Positions 1 through 9,190 are shown, numbered from the stretch's first letter. The stretch: DNA of 21,784 bases from Pseudomonadaceae bacterium UBA836 (GCA_002296055.1 DBHE01000142.1:1-21784), one strand, 5' to 3'. Notes: generated by a model from the letters alone, not told the origin. Made by a program: numbers and translations.

Positions 1-1667
1 TCATCAACACGCTTGTCGTCCACCATGTCACTACCGATCTTGAACGCCACTTCGTAGCTGGCGTAGTTCTTCAGCACATCGAGGATAAAGCCTTCCTCAA
101 TCGCCTGTTGCATGGTGTAAAGGTGGAATGGAGCCGGCGGATTGTCCGTGCTCACGGGTGCCGACGCATTGCGCGGGCGGCCGAACAGGCTCAAGGTCGA
201 GTGTTTTGGCGTAGCGGTGAAGGCGAAGTAGCTGGCATTGCCTGGGCGCGAGCGCGAGCTTTGCCACACGGACAGGCGTTCCTCCTTGCTCAACTTCTCC
301 CACTCTGCTTCGCTCTGTCCGGTCAACACGTAACGCAGGTCATCCGCGGTGCTTCCGCCGGTTGAACTGTGCGCTTCATCGATGATGATGGCGAAACGAC
401 GATCACGCAGACTCTGCTCGCCGAGAATGGCCTTCTGTGCATAGGGGAAGGTCTGCAGAGTACAGACGATGATCGGCACGCCTTCGAGCATGGCCTTAGC
501 CAGTTGCTGACTCTTCGGCAGACTCGACTGCTGGCGATCGATAGCGCAAACCACGCCAGCCTGATGCTCGATTTGCTGAATTGCATCCTGCAACTGCTGG
601 TCCAGCACCTGACGGTCGGTCACCACAATCACACTGTGGAAGTAGGGCTCGCCATCCGGGCGACGCACACGGATCAACGAATGCGCAGTCCAAGCGATGG
701 TATTGGTTTTACCTGAACCCGCGCTGTGCTGGATCAGATAAGGCTGGCCGGCCCCTTCTACCCGCACCGCATCGACCATCTTGGTCACGCCTTCCCACTG
801 ATGGAAACGCGGAAAGATCAAACCTTCCTTGAAATAGGTCTTGCCATTGACGTCCTGAACCTCCTTGCGCTCCTGCAGTACGAAGCGGTGGAAGATGTGC
901 AGCCAGTTGTCCTTCTGCAGCACCCGCTCCCAGAAGTAGCTCACCGGGTAATGGCCGTTGTCGCCCGGCGGGTTGCCGGCGGCGCCATCATTGCCCCGGT
1001 TGAACGGCAGGAAGAAGGTCGAATCCCCGGCCAGCTTGGTGGTCATGCGGATGTCGCTGTCACTCATGGCGAAATGCACCACAGCACCACGCTTGAACGC
1101 CAACAACGGCTCCAGACCACCGCTCTTGCGTTCAGGCTTGCGATCAGCGCGGTACTGCTGCATCGCCGCCTCTACCGACTGAGTGAAATCCGTCTTCAAC
1201 TCGACCGTCGCGACCGGCAGACCGTTGATGAAGAAAGCCAGATCAATCTCATCGGCCTTATCCAGCGAGTAACGCAACTGAGGCACCACTCTGAGCCGAT
1301 TGGCAGCATAGCGAGCGATAACAGTTTCGTTCCGACTGTCTTCTGGCAAAGCCTGGCTCATCGCCAAGGTGCCACCGCCAGCCACGGCAAAGCCATAGCG
1401 CAGCACGTTGATCGTGCCACCATCAACCTTGTTGTCCAGTTGCTTCACCAAACGATCAAGCACCACTGCCTCGGTGCCAGCACCATTCATGTTTCGCAGC
1501 TTTGTCATCGCCGGGGATTGACTGTCTTCCAGCCAGTCCATGACGTCTTGTGTAAACATTGCCCGTCCTGGGTCGTAGTCAGCTGACTTGCCAACCAACC
1601 AACCAGCAGCTTCCAGCTGCTCGACGATGTGGCGTTCCAATTCGCATTCGTGGTGGATGTGGCTCAT
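1..1667 (-). CDS. hsdR: Type I restriction enzyme R subunit, N-terminal 555 codons (3' end outside window)
   Basis: This is the motor and nuclease subunit of a type I restriction-modification complex, which translocates DNA and cleaves unmodified molecules. The minus-strand frame starts at ATG 1667 and stays open to the left edge, so the gene is cut by the window; the family is usually about 1000 residues. Visible motifs in order are a PD-(D/E)xK nuclease core (IDL near residue 143, then VELK with E156 and K158), Walker A HSAGSGKT with its lysine at residue 320, helicase motif II DEAH at 430-433, and motif III FTATP near 482-486. All catalytic residues in the visible part are intact. It is the last visible gene of the minus-strand train, 40 bp after the PLD gene, with a purine-rich AGAGGCGAG upstream of the ATG. 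Unusually, five genes separate it from hsdM and hsdS. Confidence 0.95.
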   Translation of the reverse strand, partial: MSHIHHECELERHIVEQLEAAGWLVGKSADYDPGRAMFTQDVMDWLEDSQSPAMTKLRNMNGAGTEAVVLDRLVKQLDNKVDGGTINVLRYGFAVAGGGTLAMSQALPEDSRNETVIARYAANRLRVVPQLRYSLDKADEIDLAFFINGLPVATVELKTDFTQSVEAAMQQYRADRKPERKSGGLEPLLAFKRGAVVHFAMSDSDIRMTTKLAGDSTFFLPFNRGNDGAAGNPPGDNGHYPVSYFWERVLQKDNWLHIFHRFVLQERKEVQDVNGKTYFKEGLIFPRFHQWEGVTKMVDAVRVEGAGQPYLIQHSAGSGKTNTIAWTAHSLIRVRRPDGEPYFHSVIVVTDRQVLDQQLQDAIQQIEHQAGVVCAIDRQQSSLPKSQQLAKAMLEGVPIIVCTLQTFPYAQKAILGEQSLRDRRFAIIIDEAHSSTGGSTADDLRYVLTGQSEAEWEKLSKEERLSVWQSSRSRPGNASYFAFTATPKHSTLSLFGRPRNASAPVSTDNPPAPFHLYTMQQAIEEGFILDVLKNYASYEVAFKIGSDMVDDKRVD

Positions 1668-1707
1668 GTATTCAGTCTCGCCTCTCTACTGATTGTCCCG
1701 CCGCGGC

Positions 1708-4257
1708 TCAATTCGGGGCGTAACTTGCTGGCTGTGTCGGTATCAGCGCAACTACCCGGTCACGCTTAAACTTCCGTACGTCATCGAAATCCCAGAAACC
1801 GACGTTATTCTGATCAAGCTCCACGATGACCCTCGGCTCATCATCCAAGCCAGGTACCCTGCAGTATCCGCCAAGCTCAAACTCGTCGGTCTCCTTCTGT
1901 CCCTGCGACCAAGAGGAACCATAAGCCAGATGCAGACCTAGCCATTGCTCGGCCTGAATGGAGGCGCTCGGAGTGGGCTTAAGTGTTCGCTGAATGCTTT
2001 CGCGCAGCTCTGCACTGGCATCCTTGTCTGCAGCGATCGACGGCATCAGCCTCAGGAACACCGCATTCGCCTGCAACCTACGGCGTTTTTCGTCCGCGCC
2101 CCACATTAGGCTGACCTTGGCCGTCAATTCATCGCCCAGGTCCCAAGCCAGCCAGATCAGCAAGGTATGCAGCTGCATCGTCTCATCAGCATCATCGTCG
2201 ATCGTCTTGTCGATCACTTCGAGCAGCCGCGACTCCGAACCGAGCAAATACCTGATGCTTTCATCGAGGAGATAGCGACGATCCCGCTCTTCCACGAGAT
2301 CCTGCCCGGTGGCTCGCCAGCGCTTCTGCTTGTCCAGATGGCGCAGCTCACGAATCAGAGCCAGCACCGCAATCAGCTGGATCGACGCACTGACCTTCCT
2401 TGATTCGTCCTGGCTGGCCAGCTTCAGCTGCTCGACCATTTTTCTGCTCAATGCCCTCGCCTTCCTGGCAACGGCCAGAGCAATTTCAGCGTCGGAGAAC
2501 TGGGGCTTCTCGACTGGCTCGCTCGTCTCTTCGCCGCCATCGTCCTCCTGGCCAACCTGCTCCTCTTCGCTCCGCCCAGCCCGGTCAACCGCGACACTCT
2601 GCACCTCGATACCATCGCTCAAGCGTCGCATAAGCACATCGATCAGATAGGCCAGATCACCTGATTTCAACACACGCTGCTTGCGCTTCATCCGAGCCAT
2701 GTCGCTCACGCTGATCACCAACGATGTCGGCCCATCCCCAGCTGGAAGCGCATCCTTTTTATCCCGGCACTCACGGATCGCCATCTGGATCTCATGATCG
2801 GACTGCTCCGCGAAGATCACCCGCTCCACGCTGGCGATGACCCTCGATATATCGCCATCACTCGAGCCCAGCTCACTGAGCGCCGAACGAATCTGGTACT
2901 GCTTGGAGGACCGGGAGCTCGATTCAATGATCGAGGGGTGCAGAATCATCGCCCGGGCGATCGGCCTGCCGTCCTGCTCCAACAGACAGGAGCGAATCTC
3001 TGTCGCCTCAACCTTGGCCCTGAACACGACCTCGTCGTCACGCAGTTCCAGTGGTGCAAGCGTCTCCAACTTCTCCTGGTTCGGGCCAAGCACTACGGCT
3101 GCAGTTACCGACATCTGCTCGCCCCGATAGCTGATACATATCAGGCCACTATCCCCATCCGAACAGCCCGAAAGCAGCGGCAACGACGTCGTCTGCTCGA
3201 TCTCGGTGTCCTCGTTGCGCTCCTTGATCGCAGTGAACGCATCTGGCTCCAGCTCGGGCAACTCAAACAGGCTGAGCATCGAAGTGGCCTCAGCAGCACG
3301 TCGGGCGGCACTGCCTGTCTGAAGCACTACGGCCTCAACATTGCCATTCGCTCCATCCATCCAGGCAGGACGACTGGGGTTCGCACTACCACTGACAAAC
3401 ACATCGGCAGCTGGGTCATGCGTTTCAAAATAGAGCACCTTGGCATGTAGATAGCCGGCCCGATCAGTAGCCTCACGCGCATCCACATACCGAACGATTT
3501 CACCGTCATAGCTGCCGGGATGCTGGACCGAGTCGGGATCGATACCCACAACGATATCTGCGGCCGGCCAGCGGGCCTTCAGCTCCTTGAGCAGAGCCAG
3601 CTGCCGATCGAAGAACGCCCCCAGCACCGCAACCCTCCTGACAGGGGCTGTAATCCGCTCAGCAAGTTGATCGATCAGCGCCTGCCCTCTCGGACCTTGC
3701 GCCAGCACGGCAGGCGAGCCCATGTCTCCAGCCTTGGCAATCAAAGGGCTGATGAAACGACCAATTGCCAGCGCCGACTCCAATAACGGTTCAGGAACCT
3801 TGCCGCGTTCCAGCTCGATCCACTCACGGAGCATCAGCCAGACAGCCTTGAGAACGGCGGCACCCTCACCATCCTTGGCACCGCCAACTTCGATCCAGTT
3901 AGTGATTTCGCGGTTGAAACCGAGCCCCGATAGCGTGAGATTGTGGCTGCCGACCAGAATCGATGCCTTCTTCGCCCCCAGCAACAGACAGACCTTCGGG
4001 TGGAACGCGCCGCTCACGCCGATCGGTAGCAGCGTGTAAGCATGACCAGCCAGGCGAGGCCGGGTCGCCTGGCTCTCCCATGAAGCTGCACATTGGCGCC
4101 GATCCATAAGCACCACGTTATGCCGGCATCCAGCTGCGACCAGTTTGCGCAGCAATACCTCCTCGTAGAAGGGCAGCGTCGCGTTGAAGGTGGTGATCAG
4201 CGAGGCCTCATAACCTCCACGCTTGATCACTTCTAGAAGAGAGACTTCGTCAGACAC
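1708..4257 (-). CDS. Phospholipase D-like protein with two HKD motifs, accessory gene of the type I R-M operon
   Basis: An 849-residue protein of the PLD-like superfamily. Two HKD half-sites are visible: HPK at residues 86-88 with GSHN at 103-106, and HAK at 271-273 with GSAN at 290-293. Two half-sites are the normal requirement for one active site, so catalysis (probably phosphodiester or nucleic-acid cleavage rather than lipid) is plausible. Neither motif has the aspartate four residues after HxK that classical phospholipases carry, as in nuclease-type members. Residues after about 320 are long and unrecognised, with an acidic stretch near 580-600. The start is GTG 4257, chosen because GGAGG lies 8 nt upstream and the start overlaps the stop of the preceding 548-residue gene by 8 nt (GTGTCTGA), implying translational coupling. 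The substrate is unknown; a defence role is inferred from the neighbours. Confidence 0.8.
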   Translation of the reverse strand: MSDEVSLLEVIKRGGYEASLITTFNATLPFYEEVLLRKLVAAGCRHNVVLMDRRQCAASWESQATRPRLAGHAYTLLPIGVSGAFHPKVCLLLGAKKASILVGSHNLTLSGLGFNREITNWIEVGGAKDGEGAAVLKAVWLMLREWIELERGKVPEPLLESALAIGRFISPLIAKAGDMGSPAVLAQGPRGQALIDQLAERITAPVRRVAVLGAFFDRQLALLKELKARWPAADIVVGIDPDSVQHPGSYDGEIVRYVDAREATDRAGYLHAKVLYFETHDPAADVFVSGSANPSRPAWMDGANGNVEAVVLQTGSAARRAAEATSMLSLFELPELEPDAFTAIKERNEDTEIEQTTSLPLLSGCSDGDSGLICISYRGEQMSVTAAVVLGPNQEKLETLAPLELRDDEVVFRAKVEATEIRSCLLEQDGRPIARAMILHPSIIESSSRSSKQYQIRSALSELGSSDGDISRVIASVERVIFAEQSDHEIQMAIRECRDKKDALPAGDGPTSLVISVSDMARMKRKQRVLKSGDLAYLIDVLMRRLSDGIEVQSVAVDRAGRSEEEQVGQEDDGGEETSEPVEKPQFSDAEIALAVARKARALSRKMVEQLKLASQDESRKVSASIQLIAVLALIRELRHLDKQKRWRATGQDLVEERDRRYLLDESIRYLLGSESRLLEVIDKTIDDDADETMQLHTLLIWLAWDLGDELTAKVSLMWGADEKRRRLQANAVFLRLMPSIAADKDASAELRESIQRTLKPTPSASIQAEQWLGLHLAYGSSWSQGQKETDEFELGGYCRVPGLDDEPRVIVELDQNNVGFWDFDDVRKFKRDRVVALIPTQPASYAPN

Positions 4258-5896
4258 AGGCGACCTCCATCTGCGTCCGACCAGATGCAGTCAACCTGAT
4301 CATGTTGCTATCATCACGCGCCAGCATTCCAAGGTCGCGAAGGATCTGCACCGCCTGCCGGAAACGAGGGGTGGTCGAGGATGGCGGGGGGACTTGGTCA
4401 CCCACCACTTCCAGGCCTCGCTCGGACGGTCGCAAATGGAAGGTCGAGCGGTTGGACTGCCGGAGTTTGCGCAGCGCCACTCGAAGATGGGTGTCCAGAC
4501 ACCAAACGACCAGATCGGCAACCACATGCTCAAGAGGCATCGTCTGCCAGTCGGCACAACGACTGCGAAAGCTGATGAGATTGATCGGATAGTCCCTGAG
4601 TGCCTCAAGAGTGATCGCCAGTCCTGAATAGGGCTGCCGCTCCAGATCATCGCGAGCAACCAGCATTGCCAGCAGGCTTAGGCTATGTGAAAGCAGCGGC
4701 GCAATGTCCACGCCCGGCTGCCAGCCACCAATCAACTGCCAACCTAGCTGAATCTCATGCGCATCGTTTGTCCAGTCAGTGACCGCCGGGGCGTTCGCCC
4801 TGCTGCTGGCAACCAGGTCGCCAAAACTGCCCACCCCCAGATCACTCAGTACTCCGGTAACCGTTGCCGAGCCGGCAAACCAGTCGGCGAAAGCCTCGAC
4901 GCTGTGAAATACCCGTCGCTGCGCCGCCGATTGCGGTTGCAATTCCTGCAGGCAGATGGCGAGGATCGTCTGGAAGGCCACCGACATTAGGTCATTGCGC
5001 ACATAGACGGCCCAGTGCGCCTGAGTGGACTGCAAAGCATCGGGAATTTCCCACGCCTCACCAGTAGGCAGAGTGACGCTATAGACACAGCCGCGGAACA
5101 CTTCCTCGGTCAGATCCCATTCGTCCGGCAGGGCTTCCGCCAGCTGCTGGATCAGACCTAGGCTTCGGCGTCGCTGAGTGCCTTCCTCTGAATAGCGGCT
5201 GCCAGTATCAAAAAAAATATCAATGAGCTGCTGATGCTCGCCCAGGCTGCCGGAAATATTGCAGGCACAGAAAGCGCTCAGCTTGTCGAGATCATCGAGC
5301 GTCACCGAATCGTTCTCGACAATCTCCCAGAACCTCCCGCCAGGCACCGACGCATCAACGCTTTGCGCAAGCGGTGCGCCATACTGGCTGCTATAGAAGC
5401 TCCAGGATCGACCTGAGGACTCCATTAGTTGCAGATCGGCCAGAGTGCCTGCGTAGTACTGCGAAAGACCACCCAACCGATTCATAAAGTAGCGCTGGGG
5501 AGAATCCTCGGTCGTCGCGTAGAGCGATAGCCGTAGCTGTTCACCGGCCTTCAGACTGGCGAGCGATGGAACCAGCTTGGTGCGACCGACCATAGCGACG
5601 CCGTGTCGCTCGTTACTGTGGTCGGTGACCTGCGCGTGCCGCTCGGCAATCAGGGTAAACAGGCAGTCAGCACGCCGAAACCGCTCGACGAAGTGGTTGT
5701 AATCATCCTTCGCATATCGCTGGTCATATGACCACACCAACCAGGGATAGAACGAGTAGTAGCGCGCCCGATCAGTGACATTGGTAATGCCAGGAAGTAA
5801 CTGGCCATAGATCATTACGCAAGGCGCCTGAGTGCCGAGGTGATCAATACCGCCACTTGCATAGGGTGGTTTCAACCAGCTGGTGGTGAGCTTCAT
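4250..5896 (-). CDS. Unrecognised 548-residue protein coupled to the PLD-like gene
   Basis: I do not recognise this family. It is predicted soluble, with no signal peptide and no convincing membrane segment. The N-terminus contains an aromatic-rich stretch (RARYYSFYPWLVW, about residues 43-55). The last 60-70 residues (from about TPRFRQAVQILRDLGML to LTASGRTQMEVA) have the look of a winged-helix DNA-binding domain, which is a visual inference only. No nuclease, NTPase or methylase motif was found. The gene starts at ATG 5896, 47 bp after the PIN-like gene, with AAGGGA somewhat far upstream. It ends inside the first codons of the PLD-like gene (8-nt overlap), so the two products are likely made together and may act as a pair. 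A DNA-sensing or adaptor subunit for the PLD nuclease is a reasonable but untested guess. Confidence 0.75.
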   Translation of the reverse strand: MKLTTSWLKPPYASGGIDHLGTQAPCVMIYGQLLPGITNVTDRARYYSFYPWLVWSYDQRYAKDDYNHFVERFRRADCLFTLIAERHAQVTDHSNERHGVAMVGRTKLVPSLASLKAGEQLRLSLYATTEDSPQRYFMNRLGGLSQYYAGTLADLQLMESSGRSWSFYSSQYGAPLAQSVDASVPGGRFWEIVENDSVTLDDLDKLSAFCACNISGSLGEHQQLIDIFFDTGSRYSEEGTQRRRSLGLIQQLAEALPDEWDLTEEVFRGCVYSVTLPTGEAWEIPDALQSTQAHWAVYVRNDLMSVAFQTILAICLQELQPQSAAQRRVFHSVEAFADWFAGSATVTGVLSDLGVGSFGDLVASSRANAPAVTDWTNDAHEIQLGWQLIGGWQPGVDIAPLLSHSLSLLAMLVARDDLERQPYSGLAITLEALRDYPINLISFRSRCADWQTMPLEHVVADLVVWCLDTHLRVALRKLRQSNRSTFHLRPSERGLEVVGDQVPPPSSTTPRFRQAVQILRDLGMLARDDSNMIRLTASGRTQMEVACV

Positions 5897-5943
5897 CGAC
5901 GCCTAATCCCTTAATGCGACAAATCCAAAGATCGAAATTCAAA

Positions 5944-6624
5944 TTACCTAGCGTATCCGCTGATACAGCCTGGGCACATCCACTCACCGTCGTCGTAGAT
6001 GCCGCCGCTCATGTCTGTACGCTGGTGGCACCAAGCACAGGTGCCCATCAGCGGCTCATAGCCGTAACTTTCTTTTTTCTTCTCGCGATACTTGGCCTGG
6101 CGCGACGGCATCTGTTGTGGATCCGGCGGGCTTGAGAAATGGCCGCAGTGGCTGCACCACTGGCCACCCAGGTGCTCCACGCAACTGGCCTTGCCGCAGC
6201 GTCCGCAAGCATTTTCTGGGGCTAGAGCTACTGGCTCAGGCAGTTCTTCCGCCAACAACTCTTCAAGCGCAGCAATACGCTGGCACGCCAAGCCGTTCTT
6301 ATTCAGGTAGGTCAGGAGCGGGTCGAAGCCCTTGTCCTTGGAAAGGACGATGCATTGCGTTTCCGGTGCAGTCTCAAAGGTACGCCCCAACTGAAAGGCG
6401 ATATGAAAGTCAAGCGCGTTCTTGCCCACGCCTTCAATCTTCTGGAAGTCCACACGTGAGAAGCGATGTGCCGTAGAAGGCTTGCGAGAAGCCTTGGGCG
6501 TGTTCTGCTTGGCTCCCACAAAAATGATGGCCCGATAGGAGGTGTCGAGCAGCGACAGGTCGATCTTGCCGATATTCTCGTAGTCCACCAGGATCAGGCG
6601 CTGCGTCGACTGGGCCTTACTCAT
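5944..6624 (-). CDS. PIN-like (NYN-type) nuclease domain with two C-terminal zinc ribbons
   Basis: A 226-residue protein. Residues 10-105 resemble a PIN/NYN RNase fold: strand LILVDYEN with D14 and N17, then ALDFHIAFQLG with D72, then VLSKDKGFD with D97 and D101. These acidic residues are placed as in PIN-domain metal sites. The C-terminal half carries two putative zinc sites: CGRC (140-143) with CSHC (157-160), and CAWC (196-199) with CPGC (217-220). A lysine/arginine-rich linker (about 175-184) lies between them. The ATG lies inside the end of the upstream GIY-YIG gene (8-nt overlap ATGAGTAA), so the pair is probably co-translated. Function is inferred: an RNA- or DNA-cleaving effector or processing factor recruited through the zinc ribbons. 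The fold call comes from motif spacing and could be wrong in detail. Confidence 0.75.
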   Translation of the reverse strand: MSKAQSTQRLILVDYENIGKIDLSLLDTSYRAIIFVGAKQNTPKASRKPSTAHRFSRVDFQKIEGVGKNALDFHIAFQLGRTFETAPETQCIVLSKDKGFDPLLTYLNKNGLACQRIAALEELLAEELPEPVALAPENACGRCGKASCVEHLGGQWCSHCGHFSSPPDPQQMPSRQAKYREKKKESYGYEPLMGTCAWCHQRTDMSGGIYDDGEWMCPGCISGYAR

Positions 6625-7567
6625 CAGCCGCCTCGCTCACACTCGCAACACCAGCAGCACTTAGCTGACGATCTTGCCAGGCGGCATAGGTCTCACCGCT
6701 GCCCTCCACCACCCAGGCGGTTCGACCATTGGCAGAACGACCACAGACCACGGCCGCTGCCGCGCTGGGACTACTAAAGGCGTAGTCATCGCTGAAGATC
6801 AGGTGCTCGCCGCCATCGCCGACCAGCACACCCTCGTCAACCAGTTGCTTGAAGAGGCCCTGGTAACCGCGCTCGGTGCCGACCCATTCAGCGCGAGCCT
6901 TGGAGCCTTTGAGTACGAAGAATTCCCCGTCGATCTCCTGGCCCTGGGCGCTCAAGCGGTAGCGTGGAACCTCCAGACTGAAGCGCGGGGAGCGGCTGAC
7001 CGGTGCCGCCGTGCTGGCAGCAGCGGGCGCGGAAGGCTTGGTCAGCTCCCGCAAAAAGTCGAAACCGAGCACCGGCAGCACAGTGCGGATCTGCTCCAGA
7101 AAGAAGGCCATATCAGCACGGTCAGATTCAGGCAGACTGGTGCCATACTCGTGGGCCGTTCCGTTGACCAACTCGCAACGCCCCAGAGAGCCGGCAATTC
7201 CGATCAACAGGCTTTCGAGGTGCTTCACATGAGCCTTGGTCAAATTCTGATCCTTGCTGGTGACAAGGCATACGCGCTCCCAGAAGTCCTTGCCGCCAGC
7301 ATCCTCCGGGCGGTTGTGGCTCTTCAGCCGCTTGGCTACATCGTCTGACTCACCGATATACACCTGTGTTCGAATACTATTTTCTGGATCAGGCCCGACT
7401 AGAAAGTAGACACCCGTGCGAGCGCACTCTGGCCGCTGCACAAGCTCCGTTAGCTTGGAGCGCGGGCCGGTCAGTACATGCCCCGTCCAATTCATGATCT
7501 CGGCGGTAAGTAGACCATTAGGTGTGCCATCCACCAAGAAAAGGCGCAGGCTGCGTCCTTGGCTCAT
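6617..7567 (-). CDS. GIY-YIG nuclease family protein with C-terminal DUF4357
   Basis: A 316-residue protein. The GIY-YIG core is GVY at 52-54 and VYIGES at 69-74, followed by R80 in DVAKRLKSH and a candidate metal-binding glutamate at 118 (KHLESLL), so the catalytic set appears complete. The C-terminal region (about residues 210-300, including VLKGSKARAEW and AAVVCGRSANGRTAWV) matches the DUF4357 type of domain that often follows a GIY-YIG domain. Such fusions are commonly seen beside type I R-M genes. The ATG at 7567 has a strong AAGGAGG site 4 nt away. The gene follows the small zinc-finger gene by 46 bp and overlaps the PIN-like gene by 8 nt. It probably cuts or senses DNA as an accessory of the restriction operon; the target is unknown. 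Confidence 0.85.
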   Translation of the reverse strand: MSQGRSLRLFLVDGTPNGLLTAEIMNWTGHVLTGPRSKLTELVQRPECARTGVYFLVGPDPENSIRTQVYIGESDDVAKRLKSHNRPEDAGGKDFWERVCLVTSKDQNLTKAHVKHLESLLIGIAGSLGRCELVNGTAHEYGTSLPESDRADMAFFLEQIRTVLPVLGFDFLRELTKPSAPAAASTAAPVSRSPRFSLEVPRYRLSAQGQEIDGEFFVLKGSKARAEWVGTERGYQGLFKQLVDEGVLVGDGGEHLIFSDDYAFSSPSAAAAVVCGRSANGRTAWVVEGSGETYAAWQDRQLSAAGVASVSEAADE

Positions 7568-7613
7568 GTTGCCTCCTTCATCTTCACGATCCGAATCGCT
7601 GAGGGTAAACAGG

Positions 7614-7862
7614 TCATGGTTTATCCCTCCAGCGCCATGGAAACCGAGTCTTGCTGCCCTCGATCAGCACGTCGCGATCCACTGCCCCGTTGAACCCCAG
7701 CACAAAATCCAGCCCGCACTGCGGACATAGCGGCGTCTGCCCACCATCCGTCCAATACCGGATATCGGCCGGCACACCTTCAAACAGGCAGTCGTAGCAA
7801 CCAATAAAATCGCACCGCAGGAAGTCCTCACGCGACCCTGTGTCATCGCAGGCTAGTGGCAT
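7614..7862 (-). CDS. Small zinc-ribbon-like protein overlapping hsdS
   Basis: An 82-residue protein with CYDC (22-25) and CPQC (46-49), a likely four-cysteine zinc knuckle; C17 is an extra cysteine. The stretch around residues 37-50 (WTDGGQTPLCPQCG) resembles short cytoplasmic zinc-ribbon proteins in which an aspartate/glycine-rich turn precedes CPxCG. The ATG sits inside hsdS, overlapping its stop by 10 nt (ATGCCACTAG), and is preceded within hsdS by GGGAG 5 nt upstream. This overlap and ribosome site argue for a real gene rather than a chance frame. The role is unknown; position directly after hsdS and before the GIY-YIG gene suggests a regulator or adaptor for the operon. Confidence 0.7.
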   Translation of the reverse strand: MPLACDDTGSREDFLRCDFIGCYDCLFEGVPADIRYWTDGGQTPLCPQCGLDFVLGFNGAVDRDVLIEGSKTRFPWRWRDKP

Positions 7863-9190
7863 GCTTGCTCCCGCAGATCGATCTGGCCGGTAACGGCTGC
7901 AGTGATCAGTGCCGAACGGCGTTCTTTGAGGATCTCGATACTGCGTTCTGTCTTGCTGACCAGCCCATCAATCCTCAATGTTCTGCTTTCGATCTGGTCG
8001 GCTATCTGCTCCTGCTCTGCCAAACTGAGAGATGCTGCGATGAACAAATTCCGAATCTTGTCGCCACTGATATTCGGTTGACCTGCGCCCGTTGCCAGCT
8101 CGATTAACTCGGTTCTGAACCCTTCAAACCACCAACGCAACATCCGAATACTGATCGTCTTGCAAGGGTGTATTGCAAAACATGCCTGGTTCAATGCGGC
8201 CGGCACGCCTAACAAACCAAGACGGCCAACAGTTGCGCCGTACATCGCAATTACAAGCGAACCCACTGGATGAGCCTTAAGCGCACTGTATTCACTTAAC
8301 GCAGCATCGGTCACTCGCTTATCTGTCTCACAAATCAAACCTTCTCGAAGCTCACCAGTAGTGACCCAAGGTATGCCCCCCTCCATGCAGTAATCGCCCT
8401 CTTTAGAGGGGGTTGTGCCACTGCCGTATCCATCCATCCAATACATCAGTTTTTTGCAAACCCAATGCTCCGGAACCTCCCCCAGCCACTCCACGCCGGA
8501 GTTTTTCATCTTCACGCTGGGGTCGAGGCCCTTGGTGACGGCATGGGTGATAAGCGCCTGGCGCTTTTCGCGCAGCAGTTCGATAAAGCGGGTTTTCTTT
8601 TCAATCAGCGTGTCGATGCGGGCGACTTCGCGGTCGAGGCACCGCACAATATGCTCACGCTCAATGACCGGCGGTACGGGAATCAGTGTATCGGAAAGGT
8701 AGTCCTGCTCAATGCTCTCGACCGTAGCCCCCTGTTTTAGCCAAGCCTTTAACAGATCATCATTCAGTCCCTGTACCCAGCGCATGAAGAACCGTGAAGA
8801 CAAATAACAAGGGTCCAGCCAAATTGCTTTCATGTCCTGATTCAGTGCAACAGGGACATCGTTGATGGCAACCGGAATCGTGTGCTTGAGAATTCCTGAG
8901 CGCACGACCATAAGCACCCGCTCCGCCTCAACCATCGAGGAACTGCTACCTGACAGCCCTTCTGCAGTGATGCACTCTGCTGCACCTGAAATGACCTCAG
9001 ACTTCATATCCTTGGGCGACACCCAGGGAATATCACCATTCCAAAACTCTGGATTGTCGCGGGAGGGTGTGCCTCCACCATAAAACCGGGCCATCTGCTT
9101 GAGTCTGCGTAATTGCCAATGCTCTGGCACTCGCCCCAACCATTCCACGCCGGAGTCCTTATAAACAGGATAGGGCTTGTATTGGCTCAT
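7853..9190 (-). CDS. hsdS: Type I restriction-modification specificity subunit
   Basis: A 445-residue HsdS that selects the bipartite DNA target for both methylation and cleavage. The protein is an internal duplication: SGVEWLGRVPEHW at residues 13-25 and SGVEWLGEVPEHW at 231-243 each open a target recognition domain. Each domain ends in a conserved helical spacer (LLREKRQALITHAVTKGLD near 206-223 and LKERRSALITAAVTGQIDL near the C-terminus). The two recognition domains differ in sequence, so the target is probably asymmetric and bipartite. The length is normal for the family. The ATG at 9190 overlaps the hsdM stop by 4 nt (ATGA), and the end overlaps the small zinc-ribbon gene by 10 nt. The target sequence cannot be predicted by eye. 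Confidence 0.95.
   Translation of the reverse strand: MSQYKPYPVYKDSGVEWLGRVPEHWQLRRLKQMARFYGGGTPSRDNPEFWNGDIPWVSPKDMKSEVISGAAECITAEGLSGSSSSMVEAERVLMVVRSGILKHTIPVAINDVPVALNQDMKAIWLDPCYLSSRFFMRWVQGLNDDLLKAWLKQGATVESIEQDYLSDTLIPVPPVIEREHIVRCLDREVARIDTLIEKKTRFIELLREKRQALITHAVTKGLDPSVKMKNSGVEWLGEVPEHWVCKKLMYWMDGYGSGTTPSKEGDYCMEGGIPWVTTGELREGLICETDKRVTDAALSEYSALKAHPVGSLVIAMYGATVGRLGLLGVPAALNQACFAIHPCKTISIRMLRWWFEGFRTELIELATGAGQPNISGDKIRNLFIAASLSLAEQEQIADQIESRTLRIDGLVSKTERSIEILKERRSALITAAVTGQIDLREQACH

Noticed and set aside
726..1586. 286-codon open frame on the plus strand
   Set aside because: It lies antisense to hsdR, whose minus-strand frame carries all expected motifs, and its translation matches nothing recognisable.
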